From positions 330,294 to 394,293 of the forward strand of contig NZ_BMQT01000005.1 in NCBI RefSeq assembly GCF_014648255.1: a DNA stretch of 64,000 nucleotides, read 5' to 3'. The notes under the pieces were generated by a model. That model saw only the letters and a list, made by a program, of their open reading frames with translations, had not been told where the DNA came from and made no database searches. The DNA comes from Nocardioides albus. GTDB lineage: Bacteria > Actinomycetota > Actinomycetes > Propionibacteriales > Nocardioidaceae. Both the position numbers and the translations under genes were made by a program. Of this stretch, positions 54,766 through 62,538 are shown piece by piece; within the stretch, counting starts at the first letter, position 1; each line of letters starts with the position of its first letter.

Positions 54766-55475
54766 TGATCCTCGCGAAGCTCGCCGACGACCTGGATCTT
54801 CTGCCAGATCTTGCTGGAGAGGTCGACGGTGAGACCCTCGACCGTGCTGACCGTGTTGAGGACGACGTTGTCCTGGGAGTCCTCGGCGCACAGCGCCGCG
54901 GTCTTGCCGACGAGGCTGAGCAGCTCGGAGCAGTAGTCCAGGTAGTGCGCCAGCTCGTCGGCATCGAGGGTGAACCGAACGCTGGCCGGCGTCGGCGTGA
55001 ATCCGGTGCGCAACCTCTCGGGGTCCTTGGTGAGCTGGTGCATGTCGATGATGTGCGCCAGCGAACGCAGCCGGTGCAGCAGCCTCAGCGCCCGCGACCG
55101 GAGCAGCCGCTCCGGGATCGTGTAGAGGAAGAAGATCGCGACCGCGGCGAAGATGAGGTCGTTGACGGTGCTCTCCACCAGCGGCAGCCACTGGACACCG
55201 GTGAGCGTGTCGTCGCCGAGTGCCGTCGTGATCCCCCAGATGATGGCGCCCAGCGCGAGCGCCAGGACGACCAGGATCAGCATGCGAGAGACGGCGCGGG
55301 TCCAGAGCAGCCGGCGTCGGAGCAGATCCCCGACGCCGGCGGACTCCCTGATCAGGCCGGCCAGCTCCTCGGCGACCTTCACCAGGCCCCGGTCGGGGAA
55401 GCGGGCCGCGATCCGTCCGTGCAGCGTCTCGACGGTCCTCAGCACCATCTCCGACTCGAGTCTCTCCAGGCCCAC
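54762..55475 (-). CDS. Two-segment membrane protein of unknown function
   Basis: 237 residues from the GTG at 55475. Two membrane segments (about 64-86, RMLILVVLALALGAIIWGITTAL, and 100-120, VNDLIFAAVAIFFLYTIPERLL) are flanked by cytoplasmic helical regions (RLLHRLRSLAHIIDMHQLTKDPERL). No known family seen. Coupled to the beta-lactamase-fold gene. A TACGCT box 8 nt before the start suggests leaderless transcription. Confidence 0.68.
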   Translation of the reverse strand: MGLERLESEMVLRTVETLHGRIAARFPDRGLVKVAEELAGLIRESAGVGDLLRRRLLWTRAVSRMLILVVLALALGAIIWGITTALGDDTLTGVQWLPLVESTVNDLIFAAVAIFFLYTIPERLLRSRALRLLHRLRSLAHIIDMHQLTKDPERLRTGFTPTPASVRFTLDADELAHYLDYCSELLSLVGKTAALCAEDSQDNVVLNTVSTVEGLTVDLSSKIWQKIQVVGELREDQ

Positions 55476-55528
55476 GTCAACGGAGCGTAGTGGTCGCGCG
55501 CTGCCGTGGTGGGCAACTGCCGTAGAAA

Positions 55529-55547
55529 GAGGTTCCGCGGGAACCTC
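55529..55547. promoter_or_regulatory. Operator palindrome before the sterol-carrier gene
   Basis: GAGGTTCC-GCG-GGAACCTC, perfect 8-3-8, directly abutting the TAAGGT -10 box. Placed to repress the gene at 55561. Regulator unknown. Confidence 0.5.
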
Positions 55548-55553
55548 TAAGGT
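55548..55553 (+). promoter_or_regulatory. -10 box of the sterol-carrier gene
   Basis: TAAGGT ends 7 nt before the GTG at 55561; probable leaderless start. Confidence 0.45.
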
Positions 55554-55560
55554 GAGGGAC

Positions 55561-55926
55561 GTGCCAGCTCGACTCAAGCCCGCGGCCGCCGCCGATGTGG
55601 CCGATGCCCTGGATCGCCTACGCGCCGGGGAGCCCGCCAAGGCCGACCTACGGCTCCTCGCCAAGCACTTCCTCGCCGTCCTCGAGCAGCGCGCGCCCGG
55701 CAGGAGCGTCGAGGTCCGCGTCCCGCCGTACGCCGCGGTGCAGTGCATCGAAGGCGTCAGGCACACCCGGGGCACCCCGCCGGCGGTGATCGAGACCGAC
55801 GCGCTGACCTGGATCGCCCTGGCGACCGGCGCGATGACCTGGCCCGAAGCCGTCGAGCAGGCCCGTGTCCGGGCCTCGGGAGAACGCACCGACCTCTCGG
55901 CGTACCTGCCCCTCGTGGCGGGGTAG
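55561..55926 (+). CDS. Sterol carrier (SCP2-like) family protein
   Basis: 121 residues, cytosolic. RSVEVRVPPYAAVQCIEG, HTRGTPPAVIETDALTWIALATGAMTWPEAVEQARVRASGERTDLSAYLPL matches the short actinobacterial sterol-carrier family that often sits near purine genes (as I recall, purF). Lipid or hydrophobic ligand binding is inferred. GTG start, leaderless. Its TAG stop lies inside the left arm of the palindrome at 55921. Confidence 0.82.
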   Translation: MPARLKPAAAADVADALDRLRAGEPAKADLRLLAKHFLAVLEQRAPGRSVEVRVPPYAAVQCIEGVRHTRGTPPAVIETDALTWIALATGAMTWPEAVEQARVRASGERTDLSAYLPLVAG

Positions 55927-55985
55927 TCCGGGAGCAAACTGCCCATTTACCCGTCAGTAATAGGCAGTTTGCTCCCGGACTACCC
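55921..55985. repeat. Long palindrome, copy 1, upstream of a nuclease-like gene
   Basis: Perfect 23-bp inverted repeat (55921-55943 and 55963-55985; core AGTCCGGGAGCAAACTGCC) with a 19-nt loop. A direct copy with four differences in 65 bp lies at 57128-57192. The left arm contains the stop codon of the sterol-carrier gene. Confidence 0.9.
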
Positions 55986-56062
55986 GGACGTCTAGGAGGA
56001 GTTATCCACAGGGGTGTGGATAACTGGGTGCTGCGAATGGTTGTGTTGCGCATGCTGGGGGC

Positions 56063-57121
56063 ATGGTGAAGCGTGCGCGGCACTTCGAGCCCGTGGGGTG
56101 GTCAGATGAGCGGCCGCATGCGGTGATGCCGGTGGCCATTGATCCCACCGGGAGGGCAGGGCCGACGACTCGACAGAGCCGTGGCCGGGGTTGGAGGCGG
56201 GTGTGGCACGGGCTGTACGTCCCGGCGAGTGCTGACCCAAGAGATGCGCAGCAGAGAGTGCTGGAAGCTGTCGTCCTGTTGCCGAACCTCGGTGCGATCA
56301 CCGGATGGGCGGCATACGCGTGGGTCGGCGCGAAGTGGTTCGCCGGGATGGGGGAGGGGCGACCGGTGACGTTGGCGACGTACGGTCACAAGCTTGTCGC
56401 TCGACCAGGTCTGGCCATCTCGGCCGAACGGATGCCGCCTCAAGAACGCTGCTGGGTCGACGGGCTTCCGATCACGAACCCCGCCAGGTCGATCGCCTTC
56501 GAGATGCGATACGCCGCGGACGTACGCGAGGCGGTGCGGTGGCTCGACCTGGCGATGGCAAGCGATCAGGTGAGCACGGCCGAAGCGGCGGCGTACGTGG
56601 CGACCCTGAACGGGTGGACCGGTGTCGGGATGGCTCGCGAGGCGATCGGACTGGCGGACGAGAACGTCTGGTCGCCGACCGAGGTCGACCTGCGACTCCT
56701 CTGGCGGATCGATCTCGGGCGCACCGCTCTGGTGTGCAATCGGCCGGTCTTCGATCTCGAAGGTCGCCATATCGGAACTCCGGACGTACTCGATCTCGAG
56801 GCCGGCCTCGTCGGGGAGTACGACGGCAAGCTTCATCTGGAAGGCAAGCGGCGCGCCGTCGACATCCAACGCGAAGGTCTGTTCCGCGCAGCGGGCCTCG
56901 AGTACGTCACCATGGTCTCCCGCGATCTCCAGGACCCGAGCGGCTTCCTCCGCCGAACCCTCGAAGCACGCTCCCGGGCGCACCGCACCCCGGTGGCCGA
57001 TCGCCGCTGGACGATCGATCCGCCCAGGTGGTGGACCCCCACCCATACCGTCGAACAGCGGCGAGCTCTGACCGCCGTGGAACGAAACCGGTTCCTGGGG
57101 AATCGAGCGATGGGAGGGTGA
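56063..57121 (+). CDS. AbiEi/DUF559-like nuclease-family protein
   Basis: 352 residues. N-terminal region RGRGWRRVWHGLYVPASADPRDAQQRVLEAVVLLPNLGAITGWAAYAW and the GLPITNPARSIAFEMRYAADVREAVRWLDLAM segment match a large actinobacterial family near AbiEi/DUF559. The C-terminus has a PD-(D/E)XK-like core: TPDVLDLEAGLVGEYDGKLHL (Asp241 or Asp244, Glu252, Asp254), then a helix and EYVTMVSRDLQDP. No toxin partner is adjacent. Bracketed by two copies of one 65-bp palindrome, as the related gene at 25601 is by another. Confidence 0.72.
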   Translation: MVKRARHFEPVGWSDERPHAVMPVAIDPTGRAGPTTRQSRGRGWRRVWHGLYVPASADPRDAQQRVLEAVVLLPNLGAITGWAAYAWVGAKWFAGMGEGRPVTLATYGHKLVARPGLAISAERMPPQERCWVDGLPITNPARSIAFEMRYAADVREAVRWLDLAMASDQVSTAEAAAYVATLNGWTGVGMAREAIGLADENVWSPTEVDLRLLWRIDLGRTALVCNRPVFDLEGRHIGTPDVLDLEAGLVGEYDGKLHLEGKRRAVDIQREGLFRAAGLEYVTMVSRDLQDPSGFLRRTLEARSRAHRTPVADRRWTIDPPRWWTPTHTVEQRRALTAVERNRFLGNRAMGG

Positions 57122-57127
57122 GCGTCG

Positions 57128-57192
57128 GGGTAGTCCGGGAGCAAACTGCCCATATACCCGTCAGTAATGGGCAGTTTGCTACCGAACTACCC
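57128..57192. repeat. Long palindrome, copy 2, downstream of the nuclease-like gene
   Basis: Arms 57128-57150 and 57170-57192, two mismatches, loop of 19 nt nearly identical to copy 1 (only one or two changes). Begins 7 bp after the nuclease-like gene's stop. Confidence 0.9.
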
Positions 57193-57210
57193 CGCCGGCG
57201 CCCTCCCAGA

Positions 57211-57216
57211 TAACCT
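57211..57216 (+). promoter_or_regulatory. -10 box of the M20 dipeptidase gene
   Basis: TAACCT ends 6 nt before the ATG at 57223; probable leaderless start. Confidence 0.45.
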
Positions 57217-57222
57217 CGCCTC

Positions 57223-58587
57223 ATGAGCCACTCCACCGAAGACATCAAGGCCCGGGTAGACGACCTTTTCCCCGGGATCCGCAAGGACCTCGAGGACCTG
57301 GTGCGGATCGAGTCCGTGAGCGCGGACCCCGAGCGCCTGAGCGAGGTCGAGAAGAGCGCGGAGAAGACCCGCGACCTCTTCGCGGCCGAGGGCTTCGACG
57401 TGGAGATCGTGCGCGCCTTCGACGGTGCCCCGCCTGCCGTCGTCGGCGAGAAGAAGGGCCCCGAGGGAGCCCCGACGGTGCTGCTCTACGCCCACCACGA
57501 CGTCCAGCCGGAGAACGACCACGCCGACTGGAACACCCCGCCGTACGAGCCCACCGAGGTCGGTGACCGCCTCTACGGTCGCGGTGCAGCCGACGACAAG
57601 GCCGGCATCGCCGCCCACATCGGGGCGGTTCGGGCGCTGGCCAGCCTGGACGAGAACGGTGATCTGCCGGTCACCGTGCGCCTCTTCATCGAGGGCGAGG
57701 AGGAGGTCGCCTCCGCGACCCTGCCCGAGCTGCTCGGGAAGTACCAGGACAAGCTGCGGGCCGACGTCATCGTCATCGCCGACTCCGGCAACTGGGACAT
57801 CGGCGTTCCGGCCCTGACCACGTCGCTGCGCGGTCTCATCCGGGTCGACGTCGAGCTCCGCACCCTCGGGCACGCCGTGCACTCCGGCATGTGGGGCGGT
57901 CTGGCCCCCGACGCGATCATGGCGCTCGTACGCCTCCTCAACACCCTCTGGGACGAGAACGGCGCTCCTGCGGTCGAGGGCCTCGTCTCCGGCCCGGCGG
58001 CGGACGTCGACTACCCCGAGGAGCGGCTCCGTGCCGAGTCCGGGGCGATCGCCGGCCTCGAGTGGGTCGGCAAGGGCAGCGCCGTCGAGCGGATGTGGAC
58101 GCAGCCGGCGATCACGATCACCGGCCTGGACGCGCCCAAGGTCGACGGCGCCTCCAACACGCTGGCCCCCAGCGCGCGCGCCAAGGTCACCATCCGGATT
58201 GCCCCTGGCGACTCCGGTGAGAACGCCGTCGCCGCCCTCCAGAAGCACCTCGAGAAGCACGTCCCGTGGGGCGCCGAGCTGACCACCAAGGTCGTCGACA
58301 CCGGTGAGCCGATCGCCCTGGACGCGACCGGCCCGGCCTACGACGCGGCCCGGGCCGCCTTCACCGAGGCCTGGGACGGCACCGCCCCGATCGACATGGG
58401 CGTCGGCGGCTCGATCCCGTTCATCGCGGAGTTCCTCGATGCGTTCCCGCAGGCCAGCGTGCTGGTCACGGGTGTCGAGGACCCCGACACCCGCGCGCAC
58501 GGTGCCAACGAGGGCCTTCACCTCGCCGAGTTCCGACGCGTCGTCGTCGCCGAGGCGCTGCTGCTCCAGAAGCTGGGAAGCCGCTGA
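57223..58587 (+). CDS. M20-family metallo-dipeptidase
   Basis: 454 residues, cytosolic zinc-dependent exopeptidase. LLYAHHDVQP (metal His and catalytic Asp), YGRGAADDKAGIAAHI (bridging Asp), FIEGEEEVAS (catalytic and metal Glu), DSGNWDIG (metal Asp) and the C-terminal AHGANEGLH (metal His) complete the di-zinc site. The lid domain sits at about 195-330. Resembles cytosolic non-specific dipeptidases rather than DapE. A compound inverted repeat separates it from the convergent histidine kinase gene. Confidence 0.92.
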   Translation: MSHSTEDIKARVDDLFPGIRKDLEDLVRIESVSADPERLSEVEKSAEKTRDLFAAEGFDVEIVRAFDGAPPAVVGEKKGPEGAPTVLLYAHHDVQPENDHADWNTPPYEPTEVGDRLYGRGAADDKAGIAAHIGAVRALASLDENGDLPVTVRLFIEGEEEVASATLPELLGKYQDKLRADVIVIADSGNWDIGVPALTTSLRGLIRVDVELRTLGHAVHSGMWGGLAPDAIMALVRLLNTLWDENGAPAVEGLVSGPAADVDYPEERLRAESGAIAGLEWVGKGSAVERMWTQPAITITGLDAPKVDGASNTLAPSARAKVTIRIAPGDSGENAVAALQKHLEKHVPWGAELTTKVVDTGEPIALDATGPAYDAARAAFTEAWDGTAPIDMGVGGSIPFIAEFLDAFPQASVLVTGVEDPDTRAHGANEGLHLAEFRRVVVAEALLLQKLGSR

Positions 58588-58589
58588 TC

Positions 58590-58675
58590 GTTCACCGAGT
58601 TACCTCGGTGGAGTGACACTGCCTTCGTGGAGTTCCGCGAAGTCGGTGTGTGCTCACCGAGGTAACTCGGTGAAC
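58590..58675. repeat. Compound palindrome: two ACCGAGTTACCTCGGT copies in inverted order
   Basis: A 21-bp perfect inverted repeat (58590-58610 and 58655-58675), each arm containing the 16-bp repeat found in the 3826-4083 array (58594-58609 and, reversed, 58656-58671). The middle holds a second small stem (CTTCGTGG...CCGCGAAG) equal to the type B spacer. Fills the gap between convergent genes and could terminate both. Confidence 0.85.
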
Positions 58676-58689
58676 ATCCGCACGCGCTG

Positions 58690-60504
58690 CTAGACACCAG
58701 GCAGCGTCAACGCCACCCGGGTGCCCTCACCAGGCCGGGAGTCGAGCTCGACCAGCCCGAGATGGCGCCTGGTGATCAGCTCGACCAACGTCAGCCCGAG
58801 CCCAGCTCCGCGCGAGCCACCCAGCGCGGAGTTGGTGCCTCGGTAGAACGGCTCGAAGACCTTCGACTGCTCCTCGTCGGAGATGCCGACGCCTGCGTCG
58901 GCGATGATGATCGTGACCTCGTTGCCGGCGCTGTAGAGCATCACCTGCACCCGTGATCCCCGATGGCTGTAGGTCAGCGCGTTCTTCACCAGATGCAGGA
59001 AGGCCGCGCGCAGCTCGCGAGGATCACCGACGACGTACGCAGGCCCGGTCGGTGTCGTCAGCACGCACTCGATGTCCTTCTGGGCGGCGTCGGGATCGAG
59101 CTCGTCGAGCACGTCGTCGAGCATCTCGGAGACCTCGATGGTGGTCTCGCCGGGCACGTTGGCTGGGTCGCGGATCCGGGAGAGGAGCAGCAGGTCGCTG
59201 ACGATGCCCTCGATCTGGGCGCTGCGTACGGTCAGCGTCTCCACCTGGACGATCCACGGCAGCGTGTTGACCGGCTCTCCGGACAACGCGTTCAACGATG
59301 TGCCGAGGGCGTTGACCGGGATCCGGAGCTCGCGGGCGACGGCCTGGATCAGCCGGTTGCGTTCGCGATCGGCCTCGGCCAGATGCTGGGCGAGGTCGCG
59401 CTCCTGTGTGTAGGCGTTCGCGGTGAGCACGATCCGTCCGAAGTCGCGGCCCAGCTCCATCGCCAGCCGGCCTTCCGCGTCGGTCCAGGTGGGCCGTCCG
59501 GGCGAGCGGAGCAGGACGATGTGGCCCAGCCACTCGTGGTCGGCGCCGACCGGCACGACCAGAGCGCTCGCCGCCCCCAGCGTCTCGAAGAACTCGCGGG
59601 CGACGGCGGCCTGTTCACTCCAGTCCGAGGAGTCGATGACCCGCTCGCGGCACAGGATCGAGTAGGTGCCCTCGGCCCAGTATCGAGATGTGTTCCGCGA
59701 GGTGAGCGAGGCCAGGCCCGGATCGGGCTCCCAGCTGAGGCCGGGGGTCGCGTGCACGACCATCTCGTTGTGGGGCCCCTTGGTCGCCATCCAGATCCCG
59801 TCGGCACCCAGGCCGCGGATCAGCGCATCGTGGCTGGCGTCGAGCACGTCGGCGAGGCTCAGCTTGGAGCTGGCGTCGCGCAGGAACTCCTTGGCGGTCT
59901 CGAGGTTCGCGGCGCGTTCGTAGAGCCGCTCGCGCTCGAGGTAGCCGAGGACGACCCGCTGGGCACGTTTGGCGAACCGGTTGAGCACCCGGCGCTGGGT
60001 GAAGTCCGGCCTCCGGCCGCTGACCGGCATGTCCACCGAGATGCAGCCCTGGACAGAGCCGTCGCCACCGAAGATCGGTGCGATCAGCATGTCGTGCGGG
60101 TGCCAGGCGTCGGGGGCGTCGATCATGTTGGTGGTGGCGACCCAGCTGCCCTCGTGAAGGACTCCCTGCTCGTGGGGGATGAACCGCCAGGCGCCCCAGT
60201 TCTCACCGCGCGAGAGGTCGTCGTGCAGGTTGGAGAGTGGCCACAGGGTCCCGAGGATCTCCTCGGCGGTCTCCCGCTCGCCATGGGCGTTCAACCCGCT
60301 GACGACGCCGTTGATGGCAACCACCTCGAGCTCGTTGCCCCGGACGACGTTGACCACCGCGATGCCGAAGCCGAGCAGCTCGCAGATGCCCTCGGCGATC
60401 ATCTGCAGAGCAGGATCGACCGCCGAGAGCGCCACAGACGACGACTGCCTGCTCGACGTACGCTGCGGCACGTCGAGGGCTTCGGCTGACTGTGGTGGGG
60501 GCAT
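58690..60504 (-). CDS. GAF sensor histidine kinase homologue lacking the phosphoacceptor His
   Basis: 604 residues, soluble. Two GAF-like domains (about 30-175 and 215-365), then a HisKA-like helix reading AVARELRIPVNAL, where Arg391 replaces the conserved His. The ATPase domain keeps the N box (HLVKNALTYSHRG), G1 (IADAGVGISDEE), F box (VFEPFYRG) and G2 (GSRGAGLGLTLV). So it probably binds ATP but cannot autophosphorylate at the usual site. First gene of the three-kinase tandem by position; 140 bp separate it from the next, enough for its own promoter. Confidence 0.88.
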   Translation of the reverse strand: MPPPQSAEALDVPQRTSSRQSSSVALSAVDPALQMIAEGICELLGFGIAVVNVVRGNELEVVAINGVVSGLNAHGERETAEEILGTLWPLSNLHDDLSRGENWGAWRFIPHEQGVLHEGSWVATTNMIDAPDAWHPHDMLIAPIFGGDGSVQGCISVDMPVSGRRPDFTQRRVLNRFAKRAQRVVLGYLERERLYERAANLETAKEFLRDASSKLSLADVLDASHDALIRGLGADGIWMATKGPHNEMVVHATPGLSWEPDPGLASLTSRNTSRYWAEGTYSILCRERVIDSSDWSEQAAVAREFFETLGAASALVVPVGADHEWLGHIVLLRSPGRPTWTDAEGRLAMELGRDFGRIVLTANAYTQERDLAQHLAEADRERNRLIQAVARELRIPVNALGTSLNALSGEPVNTLPWIVQVETLTVRSAQIEGIVSDLLLLSRIRDPANVPGETTIEVSEMLDDVLDELDPDAAQKDIECVLTTPTGPAYVVGDPRELRAAFLHLVKNALTYSHRGSRVQVMLYSAGNEVTIIIADAGVGISDEEQSKVFEPFYRGTNSALGGSRGAGLGLTLVELITRRHLGLVELDSRPGEGTRVALTLPGV

Positions 60505-60644
60505 CCTTGCTCTCGGGTAGGTCGGTCAGGGCAGGTGTTGCAACTGCGTGGCAGTCCTGAGGACCTTGGCACCACGGAGTGTTGCACGAATCACCGATCC
60601 TGTGCAGGCGTAGGTGCCCGTCTCGACCATATTGTGACGTTCGG

Positions 60645-62489
60645 TTAATCAATCGAGGCGCCGTCGTTGGCCAGTGGAAGGACCAGCGAGACGCGGGTTC
60701 CGGTGCCGGGCTCCGAGCGCAGCGTGACGCGGCCGTCGTGGCGGCGAGCGACCCGCTCGACGATGCTGAGTCCGAGACCGACGCCCTTCCGGCCACCGAT
60801 CGCCTGGCTGGTGCCGCGGTAGAACTCGGTGAAGACCTGGAGCTGCTCGGCGGCCGGGATGCCGACCCCGTTGTCGGTCACCGAGATCGCTGCCTCGCTC
60901 GCGCTCTCCACGATGTAGAGCCGGACATGGCCGCCGCGATGGGTGTAGACGAGCGCGTTGTCGACCAGCCGGAGGACCGCCGCCTTGATCTCGCTGCGAT
61001 CGCCCAGCACCTGGATGCTGTGGGCGGGGACGTCGATGCTCACCTCGATGCCACGCTTCTCCGACTCGTACGTCCTCTGCTCGAAGATCTCGCGCAGGAG
61101 CGGCACCAGATCGACGTAGGCGACGTTCGGCCGGGACGCAGGGTCGGAGAAGCGCGAGAACAGGAGCAGGTCGTCGACCATGGCGACCAGCTGGTCGGAC
61201 CGGCTGATCAGGTTGCCGACCTGCTGGAACCACGTCGACGATCCGCGGTCGTCGTGGCGCAGCGCATCGATGCCAGTGGTGAGAGCGATGAGCGGGTTGT
61301 GCAGCTCCTGCGCGACGGACTCGATGAGTCGGCTGTGGACTCTGTCGGCGGTCGCGAGCCGCTGGGCGAGGTCACGCTCCTGGGTGTAGGCGTTGGAGGT
61401 GAGCACGATGCGGCCGAAGTCGCGGCCGAACTCCATCGCGAGCCGTCCCTCGGTGTCGGTCCAGCGCGGGCGGCCGACGCCACGCACCAGCACGAGGTGG
61501 CCCAGCGCTGTCGTCTCGACACCGATCGGCACGACCAGGAGGGAGTCGGCGTCGACGGCGTCGAGGAACTCGATGCCGATCTTCGCGAGCTTCTTCCTCA
61601 AGCCCGTCTCGCCGTGCTGCAGCATCTGGTGGAGCTGGTCGCGGTTGACGATCGCGTGCTGGCCCTCGTTCCACCGTCGACTGCTCTGGTAGGCCTGCCC
61701 GATCGCGATGTTGGACTCGGTGACCTTCCAGCCGAGACCAGGGGAGACGTACGCCACCGACCCGCCCTCACCGTCCTGGGCCTGCACGTAGAGGCCGTCG
61801 GCGTCGAGACCTCGGCTCATCGCCTCCTGGGTGGCCTCGAGCACCCCGGTGAGACCGAGCTGTGAGTTGGCCTCGCGCAGGAAGCTCTGTGCCTCGATCA
61901 GGTTGTTGGCCCGCTCCTCGAGGTATTCGCGCTGAAGGGTCAGCAGCACCGCTCGCCTCGCCTGGCGAGCGAACCGGTTGAGGATCCGCTGCTGCCGGCG
62001 ACCGGGCCGGCGACCGTTGGTGGGGCGGTCGATCGAGAGTACGCCGACGAGCTCGCCGTTCTCGTCGTAGAAAGGTGCCAGGAGCTCGTCGAGCCGGTGC
62101 CAGTCCTGCGGATCCTTCAGGATGTCCTCGTCGGTGTCGGGGACCCAATAGCCCTCCGCCTGTCCGATGGTGTTCTTCTCGTGCGGGACGAACTTGATGT
62201 CGCCCCAGTCCACGGACATGTCCAGCAGGTCGGTGACGACCGAGACGGGGAACCGGGTGCCCAGCATCTCGGCCACGGTCATCTCGCCGTCCACGGTGTG
62301 GCCGGTCTCGTTCCCGTACGCCGCGACGATCTCGAACTCGTCACCCCGACGGATGTTGATGACGGCAGCACCGAAGCCGACGAGCTCGGTGACACCTTCG
62401 GCGATCAGCTGCAGACCAGGATCCGGGGTCGGGTACGCCTCGGAGGCGCCGTCTGGCACGTCCGAGCCCGCTGAGGGCGTACTGGTCAT
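60645..62489 (-). CDS. GAF sensor histidine kinase homologue with Gln at the phosphoacceptor site
   Basis: 614 residues, soluble, closely parallel to its neighbour: two GAF-like domains (about 30-190 and 225-370), HisKA-like SVAQELHNPLIAL with Gln394 in place of His (a His lies three residues further on, in LHNP), and an intact ATPase domain (RLVDNALVYTHRG, VTDNGVGIPAAE, GRKGVGLGLSIVERVARRH). GGCGGAG precedes the ATG. Probably arose by tandem duplication; a regulatory or pseudokinase role is inferred. Confidence 0.88.
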   Translation of the reverse strand: MTSTPSAGSDVPDGASEAYPTPDPGLQLIAEGVTELVGFGAAVINIRRGDEFEIVAAYGNETGHTVDGEMTVAEMLGTRFPVSVVTDLLDMSVDWGDIKFVPHEKNTIGQAEGYWVPDTDEDILKDPQDWHRLDELLAPFYDENGELVGVLSIDRPTNGRRPGRRQQRILNRFARQARRAVLLTLQREYLEERANNLIEAQSFLREANSQLGLTGVLEATQEAMSRGLDADGLYVQAQDGEGGSVAYVSPGLGWKVTESNIAIGQAYQSSRRWNEGQHAIVNRDQLHQMLQHGETGLRKKLAKIGIEFLDAVDADSLLVVPIGVETTALGHLVLVRGVGRPRWTDTEGRLAMEFGRDFGRIVLTSNAYTQERDLAQRLATADRVHSRLIESVAQELHNPLIALTTGIDALRHDDRGSSTWFQQVGNLISRSDQLVAMVDDLLLFSRFSDPASRPNVAYVDLVPLLREIFEQRTYESEKRGIEVSIDVPAHSIQVLGDRSEIKAAVLRLVDNALVYTHRGGHVRLYIVESASEAAISVTDNGVGIPAAEQLQVFTEFYRGTSQAIGGRKGVGLGLSIVERVARRHDGRVTLRSEPGTGTRVSLVLPLANDGASID

Positions 62490-62538
62490 GAGTTCTCCGC
62501 CGAGATGAAGATCCGCACCCCGTTACCGATGCGTAAGG

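Noticed and set aside
58690..62489. Loss of kinase His as a sequencing error
   Set aside because: Both genes are intact over 600 codons, and the His codon would need a separate change in each (CAC to CGC, and CAC to CAG); the surrounding residues are conserved.
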